Shown here: one piece after another, positions 19,203 through 29,724 of the stretch
How positions within the stretch are numbered: the first letter of the stretch is position 1
Layout of the letters: each line of letters starts with the position of its first letter
Assembly (NCBI GenBank): GCA_029210645.1
Contig: JARGFT010000001.1
Location: 244,883 to 308,882 of the forward strand
Source of the DNA: Anaerosomatales bacterium
GTDB lineage: Bacteria > Actinomycetota > Coriobacteriia > Anaerosomatales > SLCP01
DNA: 64,000 bases
Reading direction: 5' to 3'
Made by a program: the position numbers and the translations under genes
Notes under the pieces: generated by a model
What the model saw: only the letters and a program-made list of their open reading frames with translations
Told to the model about the DNA's origin: nothing
The model's database searches: none

Positions 19203-20513
19203 ATGCAGTATGTCTCGACGACACCCGACAGGCCGCTTGCAGGAGAGCTTGCAGTCCCCGGTGACAAGTCCCTCTCGCATCGGGCGGTTCTTTTCGCTGC
19301 GATGGCCGAGGGGACGTCACGTCTTGTCGGCGTTCTGGACAGCGAGGACGTTCGTGCCAGTATCGGGGCGGTCCGCGCGCTCGGTGCGAGCGTCGATCTC
19401 GTGACTGCCAACGACAGGGGCCTCGAGCTCGTCGTCACCGGCTGGGGCGGGGAGGGTCCACACGCCCCGGACGAGGCCATCGACTGCGGCAACAGCGGCA
19501 CGACCGCGCGCTTGCTCCTCGGTGTTCTGGCGGGATGGGAGACCGGGGCCACTCTCGTCGGAGATGCGTCCCTCTCGAAGCGTCCGATGGGACGTGTGAC
19601 GGACCCGCTCGCGAGTATGGGGGCATCATTCGAGTCACTCACGGGCACGCTTCCGATAACAGTGCGCGGTGGGGGACTGAAGGGCGTCGACTACGTCACC
19701 CCTGTCGCCAGTGCGCAGGTCAAGAGCGCCATACTCCTGGCGGGACTCCAGGCAGCGGGCAGAACGACCGTCCGTGAGCCCGCCTCGTCGCGTGACCACA
19801 CCGAGCTGCTGTTGCCTGCGTTCGGGGTGCCGGTCGGCCGCGACCGCACCACCCGCGCGGCGTGGGTTGACGGACCTGTGGTCATGAAGGCCTCCGACAT
19901 CACCGTACCCGGCGATCCGTCCTCGGCAGCGTTCATGGTCGTGGCCGGTCTGCTCGTGTCCGGCAGTCGCATCACCGTCACAGGTGTCGGGCTGAACCCG
20001 ACGAGGATCGCGTATCTCGACGTCCTCGACAGGATGGGCGCGGGAATCACGATCGAGCCGTCCGAGGTCGCGGGTGCCGAGCCGGTCGGATCGGTGCACG
20101 TCGGGTATACCCTGGGACTTCGGGCGGCAGTGGTACGCGCCGCGGAGGTCCCGGCGCTCGTGGATGAGATCCCGGTGCTCGCGCTGCTGGCAACGCAGGC
20201 AGCAGGTGAAACCCGCTTCGAGGACGTGGGGGAGCTGCGCGTGAAAGAGTCGGACCGTCTCGCAGCGGTGGTGGAGGGGCTGACACTGCTCGGTGCCTCC
20301 GCGCGCACCGAGGGCGACACCCTGGTGGTGCAGGGCCCATCCGAGCTGCGCGGAACCGGACTCGACAGCCACGGCGACCACCGCCTGGCGATGACGTGGG
20401 CGCTTGCCGGGCTTGCCGCCGATGGCCCGGTGACCGTCGCCGGATTCGAGGCGGTCGACGTCTCGTATCCGTCGTTTGCCGCCGATCTCGCAGCTCTCAG
20501 TGCCAGCGGTTGA
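19203..20513 (+). CDS. aroA: 3-phosphoshikimate 1-carboxyvinyltransferase
   Basis: PGDKSLSHRAVLFAAMAEG, CGNSGTTARLLLG, VKESDRLAAV, SHGDHRLAM. Confidence 0.95.
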   Translation: MQYVSTTPDRPLAGELAVPGDKSLSHRAVLFAAMAEGTSRLVGVLDSEDVRASIGAVRALGASVDLVTANDRGLELVVTGWGGEGPHAPDEAIDCGNSGTTARLLLGVLAGWETGATLVGDASLSKRPMGRVTDPLASMGASFESLTGTLPITVRGGGLKGVDYVTPVASAQVKSAILLAGLQAAGRTTVREPASSRDHTELLLPAFGVPVGRDRTTRAAWVDGPVVMKASDITVPGDPSSAAFMVVAGLLVSGSRITVTGVGLNPTRIAYLDVLDRMGAGITIEPSEVAGAEPVGSVHVGYTLGLRAAVVRAAEVPALVDEIPVLALLATQAAGETRFEDVGELRVKESDRLAAVVEGLTLLGASARTEGDTLVVQGPSELRGTGLDSHGDHRLAMTWALAGLAADGPVTVAGFEAVDVSYPSFAADLAALSASG

Positions 20514-20579
20514 TCGCCGTCCCCGTGCTATGATGCGGCGCGCATATCCACGACTACGACAGAGAGGAACCGGGGAATC

Positions 20580-21254
20580 GTGATAGTCGCTATCGACGGT
20601 CCTGCTGCCTCGGGAAAGTCCACCGTAGCCAAGGCGCTTGCACGCAGGATCGGCGCTCACTACCTCGACACCGGTGCGATGTACCGTGCGGTGGCGCTGG
20701 CCGCCCTGAAACGCGGCATTTCTCTTGCCGACGAACACTCCATCGCGCGGCTCGCTCACGAGCTGACCATCGAGTTCGTGCATGCTGGAGACTCGCCGGT
20801 CCCCACCGCCGTTCTGCTCGAGGGGGAGGATGTCACAACGGCCATCCGCACACCCTCGGTCGACGACGCAGTAAGTGCCGTCGCGCGCATGGGGCAAGTC
20901 CGCGCCGCCCTGGTCAAGCAGCAACGGCGTATCGCGGCACGGGCGTCCTCCATCGTACTCGAAGGCCGCGACATCGGAACGGTCGTCTTCCCCGACGCCG
21001 AGGTGAAGGTGTTCCTGACGGCATCTCCCGCCGAGCGGGCCCGTCGCCGGCACGTGGAGATGACCGGGCGCGGACACGAGGTGGAGGAGGGAGAGGTACT
21101 CGACAACCTGCAGCGCAGGGACGATGCAGACTCGACCCGTGAGGCGGCCCCGCTGGTGGCGGCCGACGATGCCGTACTTCTCGACACGACTGGACTCTCC
21201 ATCGACCAGGTGGTGGATTCGGTAGCTGCTCTGGTGGAGCGGGTAACGACGTGA
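20580..21254 (+). CDS. cmk: Cytidylate kinase
   Basis: IAIDGPAASGKSTVAKALARRIGAHYLDTGAMYRAV; VLEGRDIGTVVFPDA. Confidence 0.95.
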   Translation: MIVAIDGPAASGKSTVAKALARRIGAHYLDTGAMYRAVALAALKRGISLADEHSIARLAHELTIEFVHAGDSPVPTAVLLEGEDVTTAIRTPSVDDAVSAVARMGQVRAALVKQQRRIAARASSIVLEGRDIGTVVFPDAEVKVFLTASPAERARRRHVEMTGRGHEVEEGEVLDNLQRRDDADSTREAAPLVAADDAVLLDTTGLSIDQVVDSVAALVERVTT

Positions 21255-21883
21255 GCATGAGACTCGCACGCACACTCAGGGCGACGCTTGCACACGTACT
21301 GCTCGCCGCGTACCGCACCCGGTCCACGGGTGCGCAGAACGTGCCGCCCGGTGGAGCGATCCTTGCAGGGAATCATGCCTCCTACCTCGATCCGATACTC
21401 CTGTGGTGCAACGCTCCGCGGCCGGTTCACTTCATGGCCAAGGTGGAGCTATGGAACTCGCGCGTCATTGGCGGGGCCCTCGATCGCCTGTGGGCGTTTC
21501 CGGTTCACCGGGGTGCTCCCGACCGGGCGGCCGTGACCACCGCCACCGAACTGCTCTCCTCGGGCAAGCTCGTCGGGATCTTTCCCGAGGGTACCCGCCA
21601 CCGCACTGAGGGCCCGGACCTACTGGGTACGGCGAACGCAGGTGCGGCCTTCCTCGCCATGCGCGCCGGTGTGCCGGTTGTTCCGGTCGGGATACACGGT
21701 ACGGCAGAGGCACTGCCGAGAGGCGCCCGCATGCCGCGTTTCCCCCGCGTCGCGATACGCTACGGTCAGCCGGTGTATCCCGAGGAGTTCGCGGAGGGCG
21801 GGCGGAAGGAGCGTGTCGAGGCGATGACCACCGAGATCATGCGTCGGATCGCTCTAGCCATGCAACAGGCGAGAGAGGCGTAG
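21251..21883 (+). CDS. plsC: 1-acyl-sn-glycerol-3-phosphate acyltransferase
   Basis: NHASYLDPI, FPEGTRHRTEG. Confidence 0.9.
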   Translation: MSMRLARTLRATLAHVLLAAYRTRSTGAQNVPPGGAILAGNHASYLDPILLWCNAPRPVHFMAKVELWNSRVIGGALDRLWAFPVHRGAPDRAAVTTATELLSSGKLVGIFPEGTRHRTEGPDLLGTANAGAAFLAMRAGVPVVPVGIHGTAEALPRGARMPRFPRVAIRYGQPVYPEEFAEGGRKERVEAMTTEIMRRIALAMQQAREA

Positions 21884-21885
21884 AG

Positions 21886-22719
21886 ATGCAGGTACGGGTC
21901 GCCCGTCACGCAGGCGTGTGTTACGGAGTCGAGCGTGCTCTCGAACTCGCGGAAGAGGCCGCAGGCAGTGGCAGCACCGTCCGTACCCTCGGCCCGCTCA
22001 TCCACAACCCGCAAGCGGTGGCTGCCCTCAAGGAGCGCGGTGTCGAGGTGGCCGGGTGCCTCGAGAAGGTCGCAGGCGGTACGCTCGTCATACGCTCCCA
22101 CGGCGTGGACCCTGCGATCATCGAGTCGGCTCGCGAGAAGGGCCTCGACGTCGTGGATGCGACGTGCCCGTTTGTGAGCAAGGCGCACGACGCCGCGCGC
22201 GAGCTGAAGGCCGATGGCTACCTCGTGGTGATCGTCGGCGAGGCAGACCATCCCGAGGTCGAGGGGATCAGCGCGCATGCGGGTGGAGACGCGATGATCG
22301 TCCAGACACCCGACGAACTGCCCGAGCGCTTCTCGAACCGGCGTATCGGCATAGTCGTGCAGACCACGCAATCCGCCGACCGTCTTGCTGCAGTGGTGCA
22401 GGCGGTTCTCCCGCGCGTCGCCGAGCTGAGGGTATTCAACACGATCTGCTCCGCTACTGCTAAGAGGCAGCTTTCCGCCGAGGAGCTTGCCCGCGAGGTC
22501 GACGTGATGGTGGTCGTCGGCGGTCACAACTCGGGCAACACCAACCGTCTTGCGGAGATCTGCCTGCGCGCGAACCCGCGTACCTACCACGTCGAGACCT
22601 CTGACGAGCTCGATGCCGGCTGGTTCTCAGGTGCACAGGTGGTCGGGGTGACGGCTGGCGCGTCGACCCCCGACGCGCAGATGGCGGGTGTGGTCGCCGC
22701 CATCGAGTCACTCGGCTGA
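21886..22719 (+). CDS. ispH: 4-hydroxy-3-methylbut-2-enyl diphosphate reductase
   Basis: HAGVCYGVERAL, GPLIHNPQAV, VDATCPFV, NTICSATAKRQ, GHNSGNTNRL. Confidence 0.95.
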   Translation: MQVRVARHAGVCYGVERALELAEEAAGSGSTVRTLGPLIHNPQAVAALKERGVEVAGCLEKVAGGTLVIRSHGVDPAIIESAREKGLDVVDATCPFVSKAHDAARELKADGYLVVIVGEADHPEVEGISAHAGGDAMIVQTPDELPERFSNRRIGIVVQTTQSADRLAAVVQAVLPRVAELRVFNTICSATAKRQLSAEELAREVDVMVVVGGHNSGNTNRLAEICLRANPRTYHVETSDELDAGWFSGAQVVGVTAGASTPDAQMAGVVAAIESLG

Positions 22720-22721
22720 AG

Positions 22722-24056
22722 ATGCCCGGCATACCTACATACGGCAGCGGGTCGATCGAATCTGGCGCCGGCTCGAGGATCGAGGACGTGGAACCGGGCA
22801 CTCCGGCGGCACGTGCCGGACTCGCCGCCGGACTCACCGTCGTCCGGGCCAACGGGAGATCGTTGCGAGACGTCATCGACTGGCGGTGGGAGAGTGACGG
22901 TACATCGGTAGACCTTGAGATCTCCGATAGCGAGGGGACGCACGATGTCCGCTTGGAGCGCAACGCGGGCGAGGCATGGGGCTTCACGTTTGCCGGGGTC
23001 CTCTTCGACGGAGTCCGTACCTGTCGCAACTCGTGCACGTTCTGCTTCATGAGCCAGCTACCGCGCGGATTGCGGCGCGCCCTCTACGTGCGCGACGACG
23101 ACTACCGGCTCTCGTTTCTTCAGGGCAACTTCGTGACGTTGACGAACCTGACCCCTGCCGATGTTGACCGCATCGTGGAGCAACATCTCTCTCCACTCTA
23201 CGTGTCGCTGCATGCGGTGACGCCGGAGGTGCGTGCGACGCTCGTATGCGCGCGCGAGGACCGTGCGCCGGACGTGATCGATGAACTGCTCTCCGAGGGC
23301 ATCGAGTTACACGTGCAGATCGTGCTCGTCCCGGGCGTGAACGACGGCGATGAGCTTGAGACGTCGCTGAGGTGGCTGGCCGCGCGCGACGGCGTTCGAT
23401 CGGTCGGCATCGTGCCCCTCGGGTTCACGCGCCATCAGCAGCGATTCACTACCTCGTACGGGGCCGTGTCGGCGGCACGGGCAGTGCTCGACCAGCTCGA
23501 GCCGTGGCAGGCCGCCTTCCGGCGGCGTGACCGAATCAGCTGGGTCCACGCGGCAGACGAGTTCTACCTCAACGCCGGGCGGCCCGTGCCGCCGTCCGGG
23601 TCATACGACGGCTTTCCCCAGTACGAGAATGGCATCGGACTGCTGCGAGACTTCGAGGACGAGCTCGTCGGCGAGCTCCGCGACCGGGCGTCCGCGCCAG
23701 CCGCAGGACCCGTGAACGACATCCGCACCACGGTGGTCACGGGCACGCTCTTCGCGCCTGCCCTACGCACACTTCTGCACGCACAAGGACTGGATCGACG
23801 CGTTGACGTGCTCGCGGTCGACAACCACTTCTTCGGAGGCAACGTCTCTGTCTCCGGACTGCTGACCGGAGAGGATGTCGTGAACGCGCTCGCGACACAC
23901 GAGGGTAGCGCGAGATTCATCATGCCCCGGATCATCTTCAACGATGATGGTCTGACCCTCGACGACGTTTCCGAAGCAGGGATACGCGCCTCCTGCTCTG
24001 CGCCTGTCGACTTCGTCCACCCCAGCGCGCGTGCCCTGCTCTCTGCTATCCTCTAA
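22722..24056 (+). CDS. DUF512-family radical-SAM-like protein with N-terminal PDZ-like domain
   Basis: VEPGTPAARAGLAAG (PDZ-like), VRTCRNSCTFCFMSQLPRGLR cysteine cluster, LYVSLHAVTPEVR. Confidence 0.85.
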   Translation: MPGIPTYGSGSIESGAGSRIEDVEPGTPAARAGLAAGLTVVRANGRSLRDVIDWRWESDGTSVDLEISDSEGTHDVRLERNAGEAWGFTFAGVLFDGVRTCRNSCTFCFMSQLPRGLRRALYVRDDDYRLSFLQGNFVTLTNLTPADVDRIVEQHLSPLYVSLHAVTPEVRATLVCAREDRAPDVIDELLSEGIELHVQIVLVPGVNDGDELETSLRWLAARDGVRSVGIVPLGFTRHQQRFTTSYGAVSAARAVLDQLEPWQAAFRRRDRISWVHAADEFYLNAGRPVPPSGSYDGFPQYENGIGLLRDFEDELVGELRDRASAPAAGPVNDIRTTVVTGTLFAPALRTLLHAQGLDRRVDVLAVDNHFFGGNVSVSGLLTGEDVVNALATHEGSARFIMPRIIFNDDGLTLDDVSEAGIRASCSAPVDFVHPSARALLSAIL

Positions 24057-24108
24057 CGCTGCAGGACGGCACGCTCCGTGTGCCGGTCTCCCTTCCGTAG
24101 GAGCATCG

Positions 24109-25416
24109 ATGCCACTCCCCATCGTCGCCGTGGTCGGCCGCCCGAATGTCGGCAAGTCCACCCTCGTCAACCGTATCGCTCAGACAGCGGACGCCATCGT
24201 GCACGAGGCACGCGGGGTCACCCGCGACCGCAGCTACCACCGTGCGGAGTGGAACGGCCGGGAGTTCATGCTGATCGACACGGGCGGCATCGAGACCGCC
24301 AAGGACGATCCCTTCGCCGAGTCGATCACCGCACAAGCGCTGGTGGCGACCGAGGAGGCCGACGTCGTCATCGTGCTCGTCGACGGGACAACGGGAGTCA
24401 CTGCCGGTGACGAGGAGGTCGCGCGCAAGCTGAAGCGGGCGCGCATCCCGGTCTTTCTCGCCGTCAACAAGATGGACACCCCCGGGCGCGACGACGCGGT
24501 ACACGAGTTCTGGGCTCTCGGCCTTGGCGACCCGTGGCCGGTATCGGCGACCCACGGCCACGGTACGGGAGATCTGCTCGACGAGATCGTCGGTTCTCTG
24601 CCCGAACCGCGCCCGGTCGTGGAGTCCGATGCGATCGACATCGCCATCATCGGCAAGCCGAACGCAGGAAAATCATCGCTTCTCAACCGGCTGACCGGTA
24701 CTGAGCGGGCGATAGTCAGCGAGGTCGCCGGTACCACACGGGACGCCCTGGATGTCGTGGTGGAACGGGACGGGCGCACGTATCGCTTCATCGATACGGC
24801 GGGTATCAGACGCAAGGCGAAGATCGACGCGGATGTCGAGTACTACGGGTTCGTGCGCGCGATGCGCGCGATCGACAACGCCGAGGTGGCCCTGCTGGTC
24901 ATCGACTCAACGCTCGGCGTGACCGATCAGGACCAGCGCGTGGCCCGATTCGCCGAGGAGCGCGGATGCGGACTCGTCATCCTGCTGAACAAGTGGGACC
25001 TGATCGACGATGCCGAGCAGCGCGAAGAGCTCTCGTACCAGATCGAAGAACGCCTCGGTTTCGTCTCGTACGCCCCGGTCATCCGCATCAGCGCACTCAC
25101 CGGGGCCAAGGTCCATCGGATCTACGCGTCACTCGATACCGTCTGGCGCAACTACACCCAGGAGATCACTACCAGTGCCCTCAACCGGATGCTGACGGAG
25201 ATGCGGGACTTCGGTCACACGGTGAGCAAGGGGGCCCGCACGCTTCGGGTGCACTACGTGACGCAGACGCGCACCAAGCCCCCCGGTTTCACCTTCTTCG
25301 CAAACCACCCGACGCTCGCCGACGACAACTTCAAGCGCTACGTGGAGAACCGCATGCGTGAGGCATTCGACTTCACCGGCACGCCGATCATGCTGAAGTT
25401 CAGACAGAAGGACTGA
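24109..25416 (+). CDS. der: Ribosome biogenesis GTPase Der
   Basis: Two G domains: GRPNVGKSTLVNR and GKPNAGKSSLLNRLTG; NKMD, NKWD; ATG at 24109. Confidence 0.95.
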   Translation: MPLPIVAVVGRPNVGKSTLVNRIAQTADAIVHEARGVTRDRSYHRAEWNGREFMLIDTGGIETAKDDPFAESITAQALVATEEADVVIVLVDGTTGVTAGDEEVARKLKRARIPVFLAVNKMDTPGRDDAVHEFWALGLGDPWPVSATHGHGTGDLLDEIVGSLPEPRPVVESDAIDIAIIGKPNAGKSSLLNRLTGTERAIVSEVAGTTRDALDVVVERDGRTYRFIDTAGIRRKAKIDADVEYYGFVRAMRAIDNAEVALLVIDSTLGVTDQDQRVARFAEERGCGLVILLNKWDLIDDAEQREELSYQIEERLGFVSYAPVIRISALTGAKVHRIYASLDTVWRNYTQEITTSALNRMLTEMRDFGHTVSKGARTLRVHYVTQTRTKPPGFTFFANHPTLADDNFKRYVENRMREAFDFTGTPIMLKFRQKD

Positions 25417-25418
25417 GT

Positions 25419-26078
25419 ATGGAGACCGCGTTGCGGATCGCCGTGGTCCTGCTCGTCTCGTACTTCATCGGAGCGATTCCCTTCTCCGTGATCGTCGGCC
25501 GCACCTTCTACAAGGTCGACGTGCGCGAACACGGTTCGGGAAACGCCGGGGCCACCAACGTCATGCGAGTCCTCGGCTGGCAGGCGGGTGTGGCCGTCCT
25601 TCTCCTGGATGCATTGAAGGGGGTCGCTGCGGTTCTGTTCGCCATGTGGGTGCACCCGTCACACCTCGGCAGCACGGCGCACGACTGGGTGTTGATCGGC
25701 GCGTCGTTTGCGGCGGTTCTCGGACACTCCTACTCGCCGTACCTTCGCTTCGCCGGCGGCAAGGGCGTGGCCACCGCCGCGGGAGCCCTCCTCGTCGTGA
25801 TGCCTGCCGCTTGGCCGATCCTCTTCGTCACGTTCGCGGCGGTGGTGGCGATCTGGCGCATGGTGAGCCTCGGGTCGGTGGTCATCGCGACCCTCTTTCC
25901 CGTTCTGGTCCTGTTCTTCTACGCGGACCGCCCTGCGTTGATAACGTTCTCCCTCGTCGCGGCGAGTCTCGTCCTATGGCGCCACCGCTCCAACATCGCA
26001 CGCATCGCGCGAAGGGAAGAAGCTAAGATAAGCTGGAGTCGTGGCCGATCCGCAACGCACAAGGAGGACGCTCGTTGA
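25419..26078 (+). CDS. plsY: Glycerol-3-phosphate acyltransferase PlsY
   Basis: SYFIGAIPFSVIVG, HGSGNAGATNVMRVLG, FAGGKGVATAAG. Confidence 0.94.
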   Translation: METALRIAVVLLVSYFIGAIPFSVIVGRTFYKVDVREHGSGNAGATNVMRVLGWQAGVAVLLLDALKGVAAVLFAMWVHPSHLGSTAHDWVLIGASFAAVLGHSYSPYLRFAGGKGVATAAGALLVVMPAAWPILFVTFAAVVAIWRMVSLGSVVIATLFPVLVLFFYADRPALITFSLVAASLVLWRHRSNIARIARREEAKISWSRGRSATHKEDAR

Positions 26079-27094
26079 GAAGGGCAGCAGTCATCGGCGC
26101 CGGATCGTGGGGAACAGCGGTCGCGAGCGTTCTCGGCGGCAAGGGGATACCGACCGTGCTCTGGGCGAGAAGCGCAGAGGTTGCCGAGTGCATCTCGGCC
26201 GAAGGTCGCAACCCTCGTTACCTGACCGACGTGACACTGCCGTCCGCGGTGTCCGCGACCACCGATCTCGAAGAAGCGGTCCGCGGTGTCGACGTCATCA
26301 TTCTTGCCACACCCTCGCAGGCCGTGCGAGCTGCTGCCGAGTCTCTCCGGCCCTTCTGGAACGGTGAGGCGCCCGTCGTCAGCCTGGCGAAGGGATTGGA
26401 GCGCGGCTCGCTACTTCGGATGACCGAGGTGCTTGCCGAGGTTCTCGGAACGCACACGCGGCTTGCAGCTCTCTCGGGCCCCAACCACGCCGAGGAGGTG
26501 TCGCGGGCCATCCCAACGGCAACGGTGATCGCTGCCTACGACGAGGGTGTGGGAGTCGCTCTGCGTGAGTTGTTCAGGACGCCAGCGTTCCGTCCCTACA
26601 CCAACGGCGACGTTGTCGGCGTCGAACTCGCTGCCGCATCCAAGAACGTCATCGCCGTGGCAGCCGGCATGTCCGACGGCCTCGGATTCGGAGACAACAC
26701 CAAGGCCGCCCTCATGACCCGTGGGCTGGCAGAGATGTCCCGTTTAGGACTGCGTGAAGGCGCGAATCCTCTCACGTACATGGGGCTTGCGGGCATGGGC
26801 GATCTTATCGCGACGTGTACCTCGCGCCACAGCCGCAACCGCGCTCTCGGTGAGTGCATCGCCCGGGGCGGCAGCGTGGAGCAGTACGAGACGGAGACCC
26901 ACATGGTCGCCGAGGGTGCAGTGTCGTGCCTGACCGTCGACGAGCTCGGCGCGCGCGACGGTCTCGAGATGCCCATCACGCACCAGGTGCGAGTGGTCGT
27001 TCATGACGGCGCCCCCGCAGGTGACGGGGTGGAGGCACTCATGGGACGCGAGTCGACCGATGAGTTCCACGGGATGGACCTGACCGACGAGTAG
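26075..27094 (+). CDS. gpsA: Glycerol-3-phosphate dehydrogenase [NAD(P)+] (TTG start)
   Basis: AVIGAGSWGTAVASVLG, LSGPNHAEEV, NVIAVAAGMSDGLGFGDNTKAALMTRGLAEM. Confidence 0.95.
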   Translation: MRRAAVIGAGSWGTAVASVLGGKGIPTVLWARSAEVAECISAEGRNPRYLTDVTLPSAVSATTDLEEAVRGVDVIILATPSQAVRAAAESLRPFWNGEAPVVSLAKGLERGSLLRMTEVLAEVLGTHTRLAALSGPNHAEEVSRAIPTATVIAAYDEGVGVALRELFRTPAFRPYTNGDVVGVELAAASKNVIAVAAGMSDGLGFGDNTKAALMTRGLAEMSRLGLREGANPLTYMGLAGMGDLIATCTSRHSRNRALGECIARGGSVEQYETETHMVAEGAVSCLTVDELGARDGLEMPITHQVRVVVHDGAPAGDGVEALMGRESTDEFHGMDLTDE

Positions 27095-27105
27095 GGGGCC
27101 CGTTT

Positions 27106-27777
27106 ATGTCCGAGCGCGTGCTCATAGCTCCATCGATCCTTTCGGCGGACTTCACCGACCTCGGGAACGCGGTCCGTCTGATCCAGGACGGCGGTGCGGA
27201 CTTCGTCCACGTCGATGTCATGGACGGGCATTTCGTCCCCAACCTCACTATTGGTCCGCCGGTGGTCAAGGCGCTCAAACGTGTCGCAGAGATCCCGCTC
27301 GACGTTCACCTGATGATCGACAACGCCGAGGACACGATCGGGTGGTACCTCGATGCGGGCGCCGATTGGATCACCGTCCATGTCGAGGCCTGCAATCACC
27401 TGCACCGGGTGCTCCAGACCATCCGGGGTGCCGGTGCGCGTGCGGGCGTCAGTCTCAATCCCGGGACTCCCGTCGAGATGATCCGGGACGTCATCGCCGA
27501 TCTCGACATGGTGCTCGTCATGAGCGTCAATCCCGGCTTCGGCGGCCAGTCGTTCATCGGCCGCTCGGTCGATCGAGTCCGCCGTGTCGCTGCCATCTGT
27601 GCCGAGGAGGGTGTCAACCCCTTGATCCAGGTTGATGGAGGTATCGACCCCGCCACGGCCCCACTGGTGACAGCGGCGGGTGCGAGATGCCTGGTCGCAG
27701 GAAGCGCGGTCTTCTGTGAGGATGACCCGGTTTCTGCGATGAACGCGATCCGCGAGGCAGCAGAGCAGGTCTTGTAG
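27106..27777 (+). CDS. rpe: Ribulose-phosphate 3-epimerase
   Basis: IAPSILSADF, VHVDVMDGHFVPNLTIGP, VMSVNPGFGGQSFI. Confidence 0.96.
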   Translation: MSERVLIAPSILSADFTDLGNAVRLIQDGGADFVHVDVMDGHFVPNLTIGPPVVKALKRVAEIPLDVHLMIDNAEDTIGWYLDAGADWITVHVEACNHLHRVLQTIRGAGARAGVSLNPGTPVEMIRDVIADLDMVLVMSVNPGFGGQSFIGRSVDRVRRVAAICAEEGVNPLIQVDGGIDPATAPLVTAAGARCLVAGSAVFCEDDPVSAMNAIREAAEQVL

Positions 27778-27795
27778 TACACTAGCAGCGTCTTT

Positions 27796-27906
27796 CTTCA
27801 GGGCGGGGTGAAAGTCCCCACCGGCGGTGATAGCCCGCGAGCCCCCACCAGGGCTGACCCGGAGGATTCCCGGGGCCGACAGTGAGAGTCTGGATGGGAG
27901 AAGGAA
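27796..27906 (+). promoter_or_regulatory. FMN riboswitch (RFN element)
   Basis: CTTCAGGGCGGGGTGAAAGTCCCCACCGGCGGTGATAGCCCGCGAGCCC...CCGACAGTGAGAGTCTGGATGGGAGAAGGA, immediately upstream of ribD. Confidence 0.96.
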
Positions 27907-27921
27907 GGACCGCGCACGAGC

Positions 27922-29025
27922 ATGCGTCTGTTTACCGACGATTCCTCATCGATCACCGACCCGTTCTTGAGGCGCGCCTGGATTCTCGCGCGCAACGGCC
28001 TTGGCACGACGTCTCCGAACCCGATGGTCGGCTGCGTCCTGGTGCAGGGCACGGAGATCGTCGGGGAGGGGTGGCACGAGCGTGCTGGCGGTCCCCATGC
28101 AGAGGCCATCGCGCTTCGCGACGCCGGCTCTGCGGCGCGGGGCGCGACGGTCTACGTGACCCTGGAACCCTGCGCTCATCACGGTCGCACGCCTCCGTGC
28201 GTGGATGCACTGATCGAGTCCGAGGTTGCCCGCATCGTCATCGGGATGCCCGATCCGAGCATCGTGGCATCAGGAGGTGCAGAGCGTCTCAGTGCTGCCG
28301 GCATCGAAGTCATCTTCGCGGACGACCCGGCGCCGTTCGCAGCGCTCAACCGCGGCTGGCTGATGCACGTGCGGGAGTCACGGCCGTGGATCACGGTGAA
28401 GCTTGCGCTCACATTAGATGCGAGGATCGCGGCAGGTCCGGGTGTGCGGACCCGGATCTCGGGTCCCGGGGCCCACGCAGTGACGATGCGGCTGCGCGCC
28501 GCGTCCGATGCAGTCGTGATCGGCGCGCGGACTGCGATCGCCGACGACCCCGCGCTGACAGTGCGCGATTCGGCTGGTGCACCCGCTTCGCGCCAGCCGT
28601 TGCGGGTGGTACTGACGCGGCGCACAGATCCGGACGGGTGCTCGCTCTTCGGTGACGGCCACGGGCAGACCGCGGTCCTGATGCCTGACGGATGCGGGCG
28701 TGCGGCTCCGGCGGGAGCACGGGCGATCGAGTACGACTCGGCCGGCGGAGTTACCGCTGCCATGCGTGCGCTTGCCGCCGAGGGCATCGCACACGTGATG
28801 GTCGAGCCCGGGCAGACGCTGTTCACCGCTCTGTGGGACGAAGGACTGGTCGACGAGCTGGTGCTCGTTCATGCGGGCGGAGTGGGAGGAGAGGGGTGGA
28901 CGGGCAGCTACACCGGGTCCGATGGCGGCCCCGAACTCGCCTTGAGGACGAGGATGAAGGCGGTCGAGGCGGAAGTTGTGGGCGACGACGCGATCACTGT
29001 TTGGACGAGGAAGACGCAGGAGTAG
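27922..29025 (+). CDS. ribD: Bifunctional riboflavin deaminase/reductase
   Basis: TSPNPMVGCVLV, GPHAEAIAL, TLEPCAHHGRTPPC; downstream of FMN riboswitch. Confidence 0.95.
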   Translation: MRLFTDDSSSITDPFLRRAWILARNGLGTTSPNPMVGCVLVQGTEIVGEGWHERAGGPHAEAIALRDAGSAARGATVYVTLEPCAHHGRTPPCVDALIESEVARIVIGMPDPSIVASGGAERLSAAGIEVIFADDPAPFAALNRGWLMHVRESRPWITVKLALTLDARIAAGPGVRTRISGPGAHAVTMRLRAASDAVVIGARTAIADDPALTVRDSAGAPASRQPLRVVLTRRTDPDGCSLFGDGHGQTAVLMPDGCGRAAPAGARAIEYDSAGGVTAAMRALAAEGIAHVMVEPGQTLFTALWDEGLVDELVLVHAGGVGGEGWTGSYTGSDGGPELALRTRMKAVEAEVVGDDAITVWTRKTQE

Positions 29026-29055
29026 TGCGGTCGCACGGGAGAGGAAGGACAGCAG

Positions 29056-29724
29056 ATGTTCACGGGACTCATCGAGTCTGAAGGGATCATCACGCGCACC
29101 GAGCGTGTCGCCGACGGGATGCGGGTCGAGGTCTACGCACCCGAGTTCGGACGCGACATGGCGATCGGTGACTCGATCGCCGTCGACGGCTCGTGCCTGA
29201 CAGTCGTCCAGTTCATCCGTGGTGCGTTCATCGCCGACGTCAGCTCCGAGACGCTCTCGCGGACCACGTTGGGTGGTCTTCGACAGGGCGCCAAGGTGAA
29301 CCTGGAGCGGGCGCTGCGTCTGTCGGACCGTCTGGGGGGTCACATCGTGACCGGGCACATCGATGACGTAGGAACGTTGGTCATGCGACATCCCGCAGGG
29401 AACTCGACGATCTACCAGTTCGCGGTGTCCCGCGCGCTGATGGAGTACATCGTGCCCAAGGGTTCTGTCGCGGTAGATGGCATCTCGCTGACGATCGCGC
29501 AGACACGCGGGGACGGGTTCGCCGCTGCTGTCGTGCCGCATACCGAGTCAGCGACCACGCTCGGCGAGAAGCCCACTGGTGCCAAGGTGAACATCGAGGT
29601 AGACATGATGGCGAAGTACGTCAAGCGGTTCGTCGAGCTCTACGCCGGCATAGACGATGACGCATCACCGCCGATCCGCCGGGGACTTGGCGATATGCTC
29701 CGCGAGATGGCCGATGGCCGATGA
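29056..29724 (+). CDS. ribE: Riboflavin synthase alpha chain
   Basis: MFTGLIESEGI, VNLERAL, GHIVTGHIDDVG; duplicated lumazine-binding domains. Confidence 0.95.
   Translation: MFTGLIESEGIITRTERVADGMRVEVYAPEFGRDMAIGDSIAVDGSCLTVVQFIRGAFIADVSSETLSRTTLGGLRQGAKVNLERALRLSDRLGGHIVTGHIDDVGTLVMRHPAGNSTIYQFAVSRALMEYIVPKGSVAVDGISLTIAQTRGDGFAAAVVPHTESATTLGEKPTGAKVNIEVDMMAKYVKRFVELYAGIDDDASPPIRRGLGDMLREMADGR

Noticed and set aside
19635-21275. 546-aa minus-strand ORF opposite aroA-cmk
   Set aside because: Shadow ORF typical of GC-rich DNA; opposite strand encodes clear EPSP synthase and CMP kinase, and the translation is Arg/His/Gly-rich with no motifs.
27796-27906. FMN riboswitch as an unusual finding
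   Set aside because: Canonical RFN element upstream of a canonical rib operon.
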